Shown here one piece after another: positions 30,976 to 40,485 of a DNA stretch of 64,000 nt (positions within the stretch are counted from its first letter, which is position 1; each line of letters begins with the position of its first letter). This DNA comes from Shewanella marinintestina (GTDB lineage: Bacteria > Pseudomonadota > Gammaproteobacteria > Enterobacterales > Shewanellaceae), in contig NZ_JAKILC010000011.1 in the NCBI RefSeq assembly GCF_023283845.1, forward strand, positions 1 through 64,000, in the 5' to 3' direction. The position numbers and the translations under genes are program-made. Below the pieces are notes generated by a model. The model worked only from the letters and a program-made list of their open reading frames with translations. It was not told the origin of the DNA and did not search any database.

Positions 30976-32040
30976 ATGGCAGAATTAAAGAATGATCGTT
31001 ATTTACGTGCGTTATTAAAACAGCCTGTCGACAGAACTCCTGTCTGGATGATGCGTCAAGCTGGTCGTTATCTTCCAGAATATAAAGCCACCCGCGCCGA
31101 AGCTGGCGACTTCATGTCTCTTTGTAAGAACCAAGATTTAGCTTGTGAAGTGACCCTACAGCCACTACGTCGTTACGACTTAGATGCGGCAATCTTGTTC
31201 TCAGACATTCTTACTGTTCCAGATGCAATGGGTTTAGGCCTGTATTTTGAAGCTGGCGAAGGTCCACGTTTCGAACGTCCTACAGACACTATCGATTCAA
31301 TTAAAAAGCTTTGCATTCCAGATCCAGAAGATGAGCTTGGCTATGTAATGCGTGCTGTAAGCACTATTCGTCGTGAACTTAAAGGCGAAGTACCGTTAAT
31401 CGGTTTCTCAGGTTCTCCTTGGACGCTAGCGACTTATATGGTTGAAGGCGGTTCTAGCAAGGCATTTGAAAAGATTAAGAAGATGGCTTACGAAGAGCCA
31501 GCTACTCTACACATGCTGCTAGATAAGCTAGCTGATTCTGTTACTTTGTACTTGAACGCTCAAGTTGCAAACGGTGCACAGTCTCTAATGATTTTCGATT
31601 CATGGGGTGGCGCGCTTTCTCACCACGCATACCGTGAATTCTCACTACGTTACATGCAAAAAATCGTTGATGGCTTAACTCGCCATGCAGACGGTCGCCA
31701 AGTACCAGTTACTCTGTTCACTAAAGGTGGCGGACTATGGCTTGAGTCTATGGCTGAGACTGGCTGTGACGCACTAGGTCTAGATTGGACTGTAGATATC
31801 GGTGATGCACGTCGCCGCGTTGGTCATAAAGTTGCTCTACAAGGCAACATGGACCCATCAGTACTTTACGGTACGCCAGAGCGTATTCACCAAGAAGTGG
31901 ATCAAATCCTTTCTTCTTACGGTGAAGGCACAGGCCACGTATTTAACTTGGGCCATGGTATTCACCAGCACGTTGATCCTGAGCGCGCTGGTTCGTTCAT
32001 TAACTCAGTGCATGAGTTATCGGCTAAATACCACAAGTAA
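30976..32040 (+). CDS. hemE: Uroporphyrinogen decarboxylase
   Basis: A 354-residue cytosolic enzyme of haem synthesis that removes four acetate carboxyls from uroporphyrinogen III to give coproporphyrinogen III. The N-terminal signature [16 protein letters not shown] is intact, including the substrate-binding Arg residues. The second signature ([20 protein letters not shown]) and the conserved FDSWGG and GNLGHGI-type segment ([14 protein letters not shown]) are also seen. Length equals E. coli HemE (354). A heavy haem demand fits a multihaem-cytochrome organism. A terminator follows at 32082. Confidence 0.97.
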   Translation: MAELKNDRYLRALLKQPVDRTPVWMMRQAGRYLPEYKATRAEAGDFMSLCKNQDLACEVTLQPLRRYDLDAAILFSDILTVPDAMGLGLYFEAGEGPRFERPTDTIDSIKKLCIPDPEDELGYVMRAVSTIRRELKGEVPLIGFSGSPWTLATYMVEGGSSKAFEKIKKMAYEEPATLHMLLDKLADSVTLYLNAQVANGAQSLMIFDSWGGALSHHAYREFSLRYMQKIVDGLTRHADGRQVPVTLFTKGGGLWLESMAETGCDALGLDWTVDIGDARRRVGHKVALQGNMDPSVLYGTPERIHQEVDQILSSYGEGTGHVFNLGHGIHQHVDPERAGSFINSVHELSAKYHK

Positions 32041-32081
32041 GCATTAGCATTTCTGCTAATTGACTACTATTGTTTGGTGTG

Positions 32082-32111
32082 AATAAAGGCTCAGTTTACT
32101 GAGCCTTTATT
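32082..32111. terminator. Bidirectional terminator, hemE against the kinase gene
   Basis: A perfect 13-bp stem (AATAAAGGCTCAG with CTGAGCCTTTATT, loop TTTA) serves both convergent genes. The stop codon of the minus-strand kinase lies inside its loop and right arm. Confidence 0.9.
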
Positions 32112-33631
32112 GTTTCCGCTGTTTGTAGTACCTGCACTTGAGAATCATTCTGCTCATCTTTTTCCGCCGCGTTTAGCTGTTTTAACTCCAGTCTAAATTG
32201 GCTACCTTTACCTGGCATGCTGTCTATTTCAATGACACAACCGAGTAAGTTTAATAACTGCCTGACGATAGCTAAGCCAATTCCGAGTTGTGGCAGGGCT
32301 GTTTGTTTGCTCGATATTACCATAGCTTTATGATTCAACTGCTTTAAAGCTTGAAGCTCATGTTTGTGCATTCCAGAGCCGTTATCAATGACTTGTAACC
32401 ATAACTTATTATCTTCGCTGATAAGGGTTTCAATGGTTATCTTTCCTTGTTCTGGGGTATAGCGAATTGCGTTATCGATGAGGTTATTCAATACCCTTTG
32501 TAGCAACTGTGGATCAGTGTTAATGGTAAGCAGGTGTGAATCGCTAAAATTCAGCTCAATGGCTTTTGACTTTGCTCTTGGAGCAAAGGTTTGTTTCAAC
32601 TCAAGTAACTGCTGGCTCAATGAGCAATCCTGAAATTTTGCCGTAATTTGGCCATTTTCAAGGGCGGCAAGTTCAAGCAGTTGTCCGAGTAATTGCTGTA
32701 AGTGTTGACCAGAACGAGCGGCTACTTCGATTAAGTCGTTACTGCGTTCATGCTCTGGCAGTAATAACCAAGTATCAATGTAACCTTGTAGTGAGGTCAG
32801 TGGTGTTTTTAGATCATGAGATAGGTGCAGCATAAAGGCATGCCGCTCTTCTTGTTGACGGCTAATTGCTTGATGTTGCCCGCTTAAAGCGGCAAGTAAA
32901 GTGTTGATGTGGTGGCTGAGTTGATTGATTTCACTGCTACCAGAATATTGCCCTGGAAGAGTGAGTCCATCATTGAGTTTGTGGCTAGCCAAAAGTCGTA
33001 AATCATGCTCTAACCGGCTGAGGGGCTGAGTGAATATCTTTAGTAGCAACACAAACAGTAAGATTGCAAAAGCACTGCTAATGACAATCGCTGCCGTCCA
33101 AAACTGAGTCGATTGATGTTCGCCAACAATTGATTGCCAACTATCAAAGTCCTCACCGCCAATAATCACATAGAGATAGCCAGTTTGTTCACCTTGTGAG
33201 TTGATCAGCTTAGCAGCAGAAAAGATTTTATCTTTATTAGTTGAACGCGGATCAGTACCTAGTAAAGGGAGTTTAGCTCCGTTGATAAAAGTGGTGATTA
33301 AACTGGTATCAACTTGCTGCTGTTTAATTTTCTCTTCATTTGCGTCATAAGCAATGACTTGCCCTTGATTATCTAAGGTGTAGATCTCAAAGCTAGGACC
33401 TAGCAACATAAAGTCATGAAAAGCTTCTTTTAATGCCGCATCAGAAGTAACGCCTTTAGACAGCAACGGATTGATATGCGCCATATGTTCTGCTAAGTCA
33501 CGGTGCAATGACTGTTGAATTTGGTTACGACTAAACTCCTGACTAAATTGCTGCCACTGCCACAACACGATAAATAATATGAGTATGACTAAGGTGGCCG
33601 CGAGTAATATTCGGCTAAATAAGCTTTTCAT
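32096..33631 (-). CDS. Sensor histidine kinase
   Basis: A 511-residue inner-membrane kinase. The N-terminal helix (about 5-25), a periplasmic domain of about 140 residues and a second helix (about 175-200) are followed by a HAMP-like linker. The HisKA domain carries LHLSHDLKTPLTSLQGY (His near residue 273). The HATPase has the N box LIDNAIRYTP, G1 DNGSGM and G2 GIGLAIVRQLL. It overlaps a terminator at its end and lies 39 bp after its response-regulator gene, forming a pair. The genes upstream encode spondin-domain proteins, which are candidate targets. The signal is unknown. Confidence 0.93.
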   Translation of the reverse strand: MKSLFSRILLAATLVILILFIVLWQWQQFSQEFSRNQIQQSLHRDLAEHMAHINPLLSKGVTSDAALKEAFHDFMLLGPSFEIYTLDNQGQVIAYDANEEKIKQQQVDTSLITTFINGAKLPLLGTDPRSTNKDKIFSAAKLINSQGEQTGYLYVIIGGEDFDSWQSIVGEHQSTQFWTAAIVISSAFAILLFVLLLKIFTQPLSRLEHDLRLLASHKLNDGLTLPGQYSGSSEINQLSHHINTLLAALSGQHQAISRQQEERHAFMLHLSHDLKTPLTSLQGYIDTWLLLPEHERSNDLIEVAARSGQHLQQLLGQLLELAALENGQITAKFQDCSLSQQLLELKQTFAPRAKSKAIELNFSDSHLLTINTDPQLLQRVLNNLIDNAIRYTPEQGKITIETLISEDNKLWLQVIDNGSGMHKHELQALKQLNHKAMVISSKQTALPQLGIGLAIVRQLLNLLGCVIEIDSMPGKGSQFRLELKQLNAAEKDEQNDSQVQVLQTAETIKAQ

Positions 33632-33670
33632 TACTTGTCCTCTAGATTGAGTGGTCGCATTGGGCGGAAG

Positions 33671-34408
33671 CTATGAAGCTGCTTGCACTGCTGGCGGGGT
33701 AAACTTGTATCCCACACCCCAAACGGTTTTTACCAGTTTTGAGGTCTGAGAGTTATGTGAAAGTTTAGAACGCAGGCGATTTACATGGCTATTTACCGTA
33801 TGTTCATAACCTGAATATGTATAACCCCATACAGCCTCTAGCAATTGCATTCTGCTAAATACTTGCTTGGGATGCTGTGCAAGGTACAGCAATAGGTCAA
33901 ACTCACGGGCGGTAAGTTCGAGTACCTCATTAAAGGCGATCACTTCACGGGTACTGCAATTAATCGTTATACCTTCAAACTCAACAGAGTTCTGCTGTTG
34001 CTCTGTTTGTTTAGTGCGCCTTAATAGGGCTTTAACCCGTGCTCTTAACTCTAAAACGCTAAAGGGTTTGACAAGGTAATCGTCGGCACCTGACTCTAAT
34101 CCTAGAACGATATCTGCTTCGGAATCTTTTGCGGTTAGCATCATACAAGGGAGTTCATTCCCTACTTCACGAAGTTGCTGACATAAAGTAATAGCATCGC
34201 CATCGGGTAGCATTCTATCCATTAAAACAAGATCAATAGGCTGCTGCGCTATATGGCGCTGGGCTTGCAGTAAGGTAGTGCAATGGATCACATGATGATT
34301 CATGCTTTTAAGATTGAGCATAACCAGCTTTGCTAGATCTTGTTCATCTTCAACTAGCAGTATTTGCTTTAATGTTTGATACTCATTATTGAGGTTTGAT
34401 CCATTCAT
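33671..34408 (-). CDS. OmpR/PhoB-family response regulator
   Basis: A 245-residue regulator. The receiver (about 14-130) has the acidic pair at 20-22 (VEDE), phospho-acceptor Asp64 in LVLMDRMLPDG, Thr in MMLTAKDS and Lys in YLVKPFS. The C-terminal winged helix (about 145-238) has LTAREFDLLLYLAQHP and the terminal VWGVGYKF. GGGAGCG before the ATG is a good ribosome site. It is paired with the downstream kinase, and the 87-bp gap after the second spondin gene lacks a T-tailed terminator, so a four-gene transcript is possible. Confidence 0.94.
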   Translation of the reverse strand: MNGSNLNNEYQTLKQILLVEDEQDLAKLVMLNLKSMNHHVIHCTTLLQAQRHIAQQPIDLVLMDRMLPDGDAITLCQQLREVGNELPCMMLTAKDSEADIVLGLESGADDYLVKPFSVLELRARVKALLRRTKQTEQQQNSVEFEGITINCSTREVIAFNEVLELTAREFDLLLYLAQHPKQVFSRMQLLEAVWGYTYSGYEHTVNSHVNRLRSKLSHNSQTSKLVKTVWGVGYKFTPPAVQAAS

Positions 34409-34495
34409 GTTTCGCTCCCAAAGGCGGTTCCTGACTACTAGACCCGCCGATGGAAACTTTTATTTCGCACTATTTTTAATCAATTTATAAGTCGT

Positions 34496-35212
34496 TTACT
34501 CTGTACGACTTACTGTGATTAACAGTACGGGGTTGTCAAAACGGTGTGAGGCAGTAAGCACTGAATCAGCTAGACCGTCATCATGACTAATGACGCCAGA
34601 GTGAGCATGTACCAAATTTGAATCATCACGTGCCGCATTAAAACCTTCGCCGCTGTCAGCAGGTCCTGGTATTGTGCCTTTAGCCTCGCTATTGGCTTCG
34701 GTGCCCGCATCGTACGCAATCACTCTAAAGGTCATTGATTCATCTACGGTTAAGTTCGTTAAGTCGTAACCGGTAAAACCAGCAAAAGCGTCGTTGGTAT
34801 TAACCAGCATAGTTACCACTGAGAGGTCGGCGATTTCTTCGCTGTTGAGGCTAATTGCGATGCTTTCAGTAGCACCCGGTAGTAATATTCCAGCACCATT
34901 GGTGAGCTCTGTAACTGCGACTTCATCGCTTAAGCCACTAGCATCGCCTGATTCCGCTAAGGTTTCTAATGCAAGGCTAGCACTTTCACCACTTGTCCAA
35001 AGTACAGTGTCAACTTGATGATTGACCACTGCGATTGGTGACATAGGTTGATTGGCGGTTAAGTTAGTCACTGCAACGGTATAGCTTTGCATGCTAGGCG
35101 CTATTGGAGCCGGACTGTCATTATTGTTGTCAGAGCAACCGCCGAGAATTAATGCCCCTGACGTAATGAACGCAAGTGCGCTATATCTAAGGTACTTGTT
35201 CGGATTATTCAT
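34496..35212 (-). CDS. Spondin-domain lipoprotein
   Basis: A 238-residue exported protein with a lipoprotein signal (lipobox LGGC, Cys near residue 26) and a Ser/Asn-rich tether, then one Spondin_N domain. Domain marks are VAVTNLTANQPMSPIAVV, NTNDAFAGF, AYDAGTEANSE, VHAHSGV and the end SHRFDNPVLLITV. Spondin_N domains in bacteria have no settled function; in animals they serve extracellular matrix adhesion. AGGAGG precedes the ATG. It lies 11 bp after its paralogue, so the two are coexpressed. Confidence 0.85.
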   Translation of the reverse strand: MNNPNKYLRYSALAFITSGALILGGCSDNNNDSPAPIAPSMQSYTVAVTNLTANQPMSPIAVVNHQVDTVLWTSGESASLALETLAESGDASGLSDEVAVTELTNGAGILLPGATESIAISLNSEEIADLSVVTMLVNTNDAFAGFTGYDLTNLTVDESMTFRVIAYDAGTEANSEAKGTIPGPADSGEGFNAARDDSNLVHAHSGVISHDDGLADSVLTASHRFDNPVLLITVSRTE

Positions 35213-35223
35213 CGGTTATCCTC

Positions 35224-35925
35224 CTATTTCACCACGACAGTAACTCGAGCTACTGGGTTTAACCAACGGTGTACGCGGCTATCAAGATCGCTCATGCCGC
35301 CTTGTAAATCTGTATCGCCGAGTACGCCTGGATGAATATGCACTTTGTCATTACTGCTCATATCCATCACGCCTGTAGCGTTCATACCACCATCTCCACT
35401 AGGGGCTGCGGGGATCCCTGGAACCCCGGACATCCCACCACCATTAACGATTTCATCATTGGCTTCTGTACCTGCGTCATAAGCATTAAGCGTAAAAGTA
35501 TAGCTACCGGCTTCTGCTGGAATTTTCCAAGCATTTAAGCCAACAAATGCGTCGTTGGTGGGCAGTACCATGGCGGTAATCGATAAATGGGTCATATCAC
35601 CGGTGTCGAGCATAATGCTATCGACCTTGCCGCTTGGTGCTAACAGCCCACCAGCTGGATTAACGACTGTGACACCGCCTGCTCCTGTGACTGCAGCATC
35701 TAAATCACCAATATCGCCACCTTCAGCCATTTTTTGTAGTGCTGGTGTGGCCATCTCTCCGGCTTGGAAAAGGTGGCTGTCCATGTCGTGGGCAGCAATA
35801 AGTAGCGGGGTGAAATGATTTCCATGGGTTAAATTGGTGACGCTAATCTCTAACTCAGCCGCTGTGACTGGAAGACTGACTACGCTACCTAGAATAAGCA
35901 TTTTAGTGATCTGGTTAAGCTTCAT
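35224..35925 (-). CDS. Spondin-domain periplasmic or secreted protein
   Basis: A 233-residue protein with a cleavable signal peptide (about 1-23, ending TAA) and one Spondin_N domain: ISVTNLTHGNHFTPLLIAAHD, AGEMATPALQKMAEGGD, NDAFVGLNAW, AYDAGTEANDE, HIHPGV and RWLNPVARVTV. The Gly-rich stretch before VHIHPGV is a variable loop. I chose the ATG at 35925 because AAGGAGAG stands just before it, rather than a TTG at 35943. It is the first gene of the unit spondin, spondin, regulator, kinase. It resembles its neighbour across the whole domain but lacks the lipobox. Confidence 0.87.
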   Translation of the reverse strand: MKLNQITKMLILGSVVSLPVTAAELEISVTNLTHGNHFTPLLIAAHDMDSHLFQAGEMATPALQKMAEGGDIGDLDAAVTGAGGVTVVNPAGGLLAPSGKVDSIMLDTGDMTHLSITAMVLPTNDAFVGLNAWKIPAEAGSYTFTLNAYDAGTEANDEIVNGGGMSGVPGIPAAPSGDGGMNATGVMDMSSNDKVHIHPGVLGDTDLQGGMSDLDSRVHRWLNPVARVTVVVK

Positions 35926-36217
35926 GATAACTCTCCTTTGCAATGTATGGACTTAGTTTGGCAAAGGGTTATCACCTGAGTATCGCCCAATTATCACAAA
36001 AGTATAACAATTGGTGTTTTCGTAAATAACGGTCAATTTTCAGAGGATTAACAGCCGTGATACTGCAATTCGTAAAAGAGTTGTTCTTGTTTGACGCATT
36101 TATCAACGACTGCGCTCTAAGTAGGTATTATCTGTGACGTAAATCGGGTACTTTGCTAGCGCAAACCAAGTCTTAGCCACAGTTTGGCGGGTTTTGAATT
36201 AGAGAAGTTGTCCCGAT

Positions 36218-38824
36218 ATGCATTTGGATAAAAAAGTTTTATTAATGATCTTTGGGTTGTTTACTCCCTTAGTTATTGCTGCTTGTTTGGTGGGGAACGA
36301 TTGGCTACATGACGAAGTCGAAGACATTCGTCACTATGTGATAGAAAGAGAGCTTGCTAGCATTGAGTCTCAACTGGACCAAGATCTCGCGGGCTTACAG
36401 GGACAGTTTGAGGCTACTGCGCCAGTTAAAGGCGGATTAGTGGCATTGATGCCATCGATTGCCATATTTGGCAGTGCGCAGGTGCAACCTAGTCTTGAAG
36501 GCACTATCTTGCCAATAGATAAGCTGGCACAAATTGGTCTAAATTTACCGGAGCCTTTGCTGTCTAGTGCCCGAGCGAGCGTGTATTTTGATGCTAAGCA
36601 GCAACAAGCTTATTTTATCAACATTAATCTAAAGACGATCGATACACAGCCAGAGACTTTGGTGCTAGTTACTCCAATAACTGATGACTATTTGGCTCAT
36701 ATAGGGAGTCTTGAGTTCGCAACTCAAGTTAAGGTTATTACAGGTAAAGCAAAGGCTGGCATTGTTCTGTCTGATAACGTAATCAACGCACAACTTGATG
36801 TTCCAACGCTATTTTCTCAGGCGCCGATCTATTTATCTGTGACCTTTTCAGATCAACTGTTTTCTCGAATTGGCTGGCACTTTTCCTTAGTGGTTTTAGC
36901 ACTGTTTGCGGTGATGATGGGTTTATTATCATTAGCCTATATGTGGATTCGACTGGCAGTAGCAAAGCCGTTGCAGGGCTTTTTTTCTCAGCTTTCAGCT
37001 ATGGAGTCTCAAGTTGAAGAGCGGAGCTGTAATAAGCTTGATGTTAAAAACTTAGCTTTAGTATCACAGGCAGGTTCTAGTGGATCTTTGAATTCTCAAG
37101 ACATGGGAGTAAAGCTACTTACTGACAATATTAATCAATTACTTGCGAGTAATTACAACCAGCATCGTCAATCCAAAATGATTTTAGAGTCAATTGCTGA
37201 AGCTGTGATTATGATAGATCTCAAGGGCAATGTGAGTGATATAAACCCTTACGCAGAGCGATTACTACAACAAAATTTGCAGCAAGCTCAGGGCCAACCA
37301 ATACATGAGTTACTGCGGAGCTCTAAAGCATTAACGGCAAAAGTCAGTCAATTTATGCAAATTGGCTGTGTGACCCCAAAAGCAACGACATTGAAGCTTA
37401 ATCTTGATACTTCAATCGTGATGACTGGGACACTAACAAATCTGTTAAATGCTAAAGGCGAGGTTATTGCTGCGTTATTGGTATTGAAAGATATCACTCG
37501 GGAGAACTCCTTAAACCAACAAGTTGAACGCCATAATCATTTCGATTGGATTACTGGGGTATTAAATCGAACAGCCTTTGAAACGCAGTTAGTCGATTAT
37601 GTTAGTGCCAGCCAATCGATTGCGGTTGTATATTTTGACTTAGAACAGTTTAAATTAATTAACGACGCTTGTGGCCATAGCGTTGGCGATAAGATGCTTG
37701 CTAAAGTCGCTAAAGCAATCTCTGCTAGCATTCCCTCTGGAAGCTTACTTGGCCGCTTAGGTGGCGATGAGTTTGCTTTAGTCGTAAAAGATCTTTCAGC
37801 TCTAGATACGGTGAGATTAGTAAAAGCGGTTATTTCAAAGGTAAGTGCTCAATCAATTTTAAATAAGGGTATTTGCTATCGCGTGGGGCTAAGTGCTGGT
37901 GTCGCCCTTAGTCAGGCAAACCAAAAGATTGAAGTATTTGAGCTACTTAAAGATGCTGATATTGCCTGTGATGCCGCTAAGCGTAAAGGTAACAATCAAG
38001 TTCATCTATATGATAGTCGCGATAAAGATTTAAGTTATCAACGTAATGCGCCTAAATGGGCGGTTCGAATAGTTGAAGCGATTGAAAATAATGAACTGAT
38101 TCTTTACTACCAAAAAATAGCAAAGCTATCGTCTCACGGGTATCGTCAACGAATGGAATTGCTATTACGCATTCAAGATCCTAGTGGGCGTCTTTTATCT
38201 CCTGCACAATTTATTGCTGCAGCAGAACGTTTCAAGCTAATTGTTGAAGTCGATAAAGAGGTTATTAGAAAGGCTTTCTTGTGGCTGTCACTTAATCAGC
38301 AAGTTTGGGAAGACCATTGTTTGTCGATTAACTTGTCAGGTAATAGCTTAGGTGCAGAGGGCATGGTTAATTATATTCTGCGTCAACAAGAGCGCTTTGC
38401 TATTCCAAGTTGTTGTATTTGTTTTGAGATAACAGAGACTAGTGCGATACAAAATCATAGCCGAGCAATGAAGATGCTAACAACATTGCGTAAGCGTGGC
38501 TTTTCTTTTGCTCTGGATGATTTTGGCAGTGGATTTGCGTCTTATGGTTACTTAAAAGAGATGCCTGTCGACTATGTGAAAATCGATGGCTGCTTTGTAA
38601 AAAATATTGCTAATAATGCTAAAGATTACGCTATCGTTAAGTCGGTTAATGATGTTTGCCGTGTTATGGGAATTGAAACCGTTGCTGAGTTTGTCGAAAA
38701 CCAAGAGATTATCGATAAGCTTGAAATCATAGGGGTTAACTATGCCCAAGGTTATGCAATCGGGCGGCCACAGGCTTTAGACACGTACAAAGTAGAGCCT
38801 AGAAATACTCAGCGCACAGCGTAA
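36218..38824 (+). CDS. Membrane GGDEF-EAL protein with PAS domain; EAL motif altered
   Basis: An 868-residue protein. Membrane helices at about 7-27 and 222-248 enclose a periplasmic domain of about 190 residues with no recognised ligand motif. A PAS domain (about 320-425) and GGDEF (residues 515-519, LGGDEF, intact) follow. The EAL domain has ELL at 647-649 in place of EAL, DDFGSGFAS in the loop-6 position and EFVEN in place of EGVET. Phosphodiesterase activity is therefore uncertain, while cyclase activity is likely. It is monocistronic, after the divergent spondin unit. Confidence 0.9.
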   Translation: MHLDKKVLLMIFGLFTPLVIAACLVGNDWLHDEVEDIRHYVIERELASIESQLDQDLAGLQGQFEATAPVKGGLVALMPSIAIFGSAQVQPSLEGTILPIDKLAQIGLNLPEPLLSSARASVYFDAKQQQAYFININLKTIDTQPETLVLVTPITDDYLAHIGSLEFATQVKVITGKAKAGIVLSDNVINAQLDVPTLFSQAPIYLSVTFSDQLFSRIGWHFSLVVLALFAVMMGLLSLAYMWIRLAVAKPLQGFFSQLSAMESQVEERSCNKLDVKNLALVSQAGSSGSLNSQDMGVKLLTDNINQLLASNYNQHRQSKMILESIAEAVIMIDLKGNVSDINPYAERLLQQNLQQAQGQPIHELLRSSKALTAKVSQFMQIGCVTPKATTLKLNLDTSIVMTGTLTNLLNAKGEVIAALLVLKDITRENSLNQQVERHNHFDWITGVLNRTAFETQLVDYVSASQSIAVVYFDLEQFKLINDACGHSVGDKMLAKVAKAISASIPSGSLLGRLGGDEFALVVKDLSALDTVRLVKAVISKVSAQSILNKGICYRVGLSAGVALSQANQKIEVFELLKDADIACDAAKRKGNNQVHLYDSRDKDLSYQRNAPKWAVRIVEAIENNELILYYQKIAKLSSHGYRQRMELLLRIQDPSGRLLSPAQFIAAAERFKLIVEVDKEVIRKAFLWLSLNQQVWEDHCLSINLSGNSLGAEGMVNYILRQQERFAIPSCCICFEITETSAIQNHSRAMKMLTTLRKRGFSFALDDFGSGFASYGYLKEMPVDYVKIDGCFVKNIANNAKDYAIVKSVNDVCRVMGIETVAEFVENQEIIDKLEIIGVNYAQGYAIGRPQALDTYKVEPRNTQRTA

Positions 38825-38948
38825 TTGTTAGGGTTTACTAATGGCTGCCTGCAGCTATGCCTATACTGTAACGGTTTAATATTTGCGATGGTTGCATTTA
38901 TATGTGAGTTTAACTAACACATTCAAATAGTTTGATGAGTTAGATGCT

Positions 38949-39752
38949 ATGGGACTCTTTAACGATAAAGTCATTATCATTACCGGTGCGTCAGAAGGGA
39001 TCGGGCGTGCATTAGCGTTAAAGCTAGCGGCTCATAAGTGCCGGTTGGTGATTAGTGGACGTAACATGCAGCGTTTACAGAGCCTAAGCTCTGAACTTAC
39101 AGATCTTGGTTGTGAGGCAATCGTGCATGTTGCTGATATCGCTAATCAAACTGAATGTACTGGGCTTGTTGAAGTGTGTGTCGAGCACTATGGGCGACTT
39201 GATATCTTAATCAATAATGCCGGTATGACCATGTGGTCGCGCTTTGATGAGCTTGAAGACTTAAGTGTTTTATCGCAAATCATGCAGGTTAACTATTTAG
39301 GTCCAGCCTATCTTACTCACGCCGCTATTCCTTACCTTAAGCAGACCCAAGGCCAAATCGTAGCAGTAGCCTCATTAACAGGTATGACAGGTGTACCAAC
39401 TCGCTCTGGATACGCAGCGTCTAAACATGCAGTGATTGGTTTTTTTGATTCACTACGGATTGAACTTAGTGATGACAATGTAGCGGTAACCGTTATTTGT
39501 CCAGACTTTGTGGTGACTCAAACTCACAAGCGGGCTCTGAATGCACAAGGAAAGCCTTTAGGCGAAACTCCCATGCAAGAAAGTAAAATAATGACTGCTG
39601 AGGAATGTGCACAGATGATGTTACCTGTAATCGCTAAGCGGCAGCGCTTATTAGTTACTTCATTACGAGGGCGAGTTGGGCGTTGGTTTAAGATTATCGC
39701 CCCCGGCTTAATTGATAAGATAGCGCGTAGGGCGATAGATTCTGGCCGTTAA
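38949..39752 (+). CDS. Short-chain dehydrogenase/reductase, substrate unknown
   Basis: A 267-residue classical SDR. The cofactor motif is TGASEGIG at 12-19, followed by NNAG. The catalytic Ser lies in VAVASLTGMTG and the YAASK pair gives Tyr155 and Lys159. The Arg in ISGRNMQR suggests NADPH preference. It resembles the DHRS7-like group with an extended C-terminal basic segment (RGRVGRWFKIIAPGLIDKIARR) that may contact the membrane. No operon partner indicates the substrate. Confidence 0.9.
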   Translation: MGLFNDKVIIITGASEGIGRALALKLAAHKCRLVISGRNMQRLQSLSSELTDLGCEAIVHVADIANQTECTGLVEVCVEHYGRLDILINNAGMTMWSRFDELEDLSVLSQIMQVNYLGPAYLTHAAIPYLKQTQGQIVAVASLTGMTGVPTRSGYAASKHAVIGFFDSLRIELSDDNVAVTVICPDFVVTQTHKRALNAQGKPLGETPMQESKIMTAEECAQMMLPVIAKRQRLLVTSLRGRVGRWFKIIAPGLIDKIARRAIDSGR

Positions 39753-39767
39753 CCTATAAGTTATCGA

Positions 39768-39986
39768 CTATTTATTTAGGTGTTTGACGATAGTTTCTGC
39801 GGCTTCAGCTTTAGTGGCTTTTTCTGCCGATGGCTCAATATGTGCAGTCGCACTATGGCCCGTCATGTCTTCGGCGATATGTAGCCAATCAGGATGCCAG
39901 TAAAAAGATGAGCCCGATAGTGTGTCCCAGTTATGTACACCAGATGTCTCGCCTTGGTAGATAAGATCGCTTACTGAATATTTCAT
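39768..39986 (-). CDS. Small protein of unknown function
   Basis: This frame encodes 72 residues, and I do not recognise the family. The sequence is rich in aromatic residues and His in its first half (SGVHNWDTLSGSSFYWHPDW), with an Ala/Glu/Lys helical tail. It has no signal peptide or membrane helix. GGGGTT lies a few bases before the ATG. The balanced composition and unbroken frame favour a real gene. It ends 15 bp from the convergent SDR gene. Confidence 0.6.
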   Translation of the reverse strand: MKYSVSDLIYQGETSGVHNWDTLSGSSFYWHPDWLHIAEDMTGHSATAHIEPSAEKATKAEAAETIVKHLNK

Positions 39987-40307
39987 TGTCTAACCCCAGT
40001 TTGTTAAGTTTAATTCTTGGCAATTTATCGATCCACTCTGTTTAATATTTATCTTTTTAATTTGCGTGGATCTATTGCTGCTGGATTCAGCATGCACTTT
40101 CAAGTCACGCTTTTGTGCTACATTGATCACAAAAAACATGATTGCTTGATATTGGTTTACAAGCTGAAGGCACAAACCAGAGGTTATAAATGAAAAATCG
40201 CAGTCACAACCTCAGCTGCTTGATGTATGAGTATGTGACTTGAGGCCAATTGACAGGCATAAAAAGCTCGGAGTTAACTAAGCTTTTTAAACTAGAACTA
40301 ATTTTGT
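39987..40307. other. Non-coding interval left of the purD remnant
   Basis: No convincing gene is visible. At 40261-40288 an 8-bp stem (AAAAAGCT with AGCTTTTT) corresponds to the purD terminator in a decayed copy and belongs to the duplicated segment described next. Confidence 0.6.
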
Positions 40308-40373
40308 TTAACCTGTGGGGTTTTCACGGACACATATTACACGGTAAGTGATGTCATTACGGCTAAGTAATAA
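40308..40373 (-). pseudogene. Decayed copy of the purD 3' end
   Basis: Read on the minus strand, this stretch encodes DITYRVICVRENPTG and a stop, which follows the PurD C-terminus (DIAYRAIARENGEG, stop) almost residue by residue with one inserted residue. The sequence beyond it (40261-40307) resembles the region past the purD stop, including a weakened copy of the terminator. So about 110 bp of the purD end and its terminator were duplicated in tandem and then diverged. No mobile element lies between the copies. Confidence 0.8.
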
Positions 40374-40431
40374 CCCTTGTTATACCAATATTTTTTTAAT
40401 GGATTAGCCTATAAGTTAATATAGTAGGCAT

Positions 40432-40457
40432 AAAAAAGCCCTGAATTAACAGGGCTT
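40432..40457 (-). terminator. Terminator of purH-purD
   Basis: An 8-bp stem (AAGCCCTG with CAGGGCTT, 6-base loop) has six As on its left side, which read as a T run on the minus strand. Confidence 0.88.
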
Positions 40458-40485
40458 CTAGATTAACTCGCTAATAAAGAGTCAT

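Noticed and set aside
39990..40175. Open frame of 61 codons on the minus strand
   Set aside because: It has a random-looking composition, no ribosome site and no similarity to anything recognised; it lies in a decayed intergenic region.
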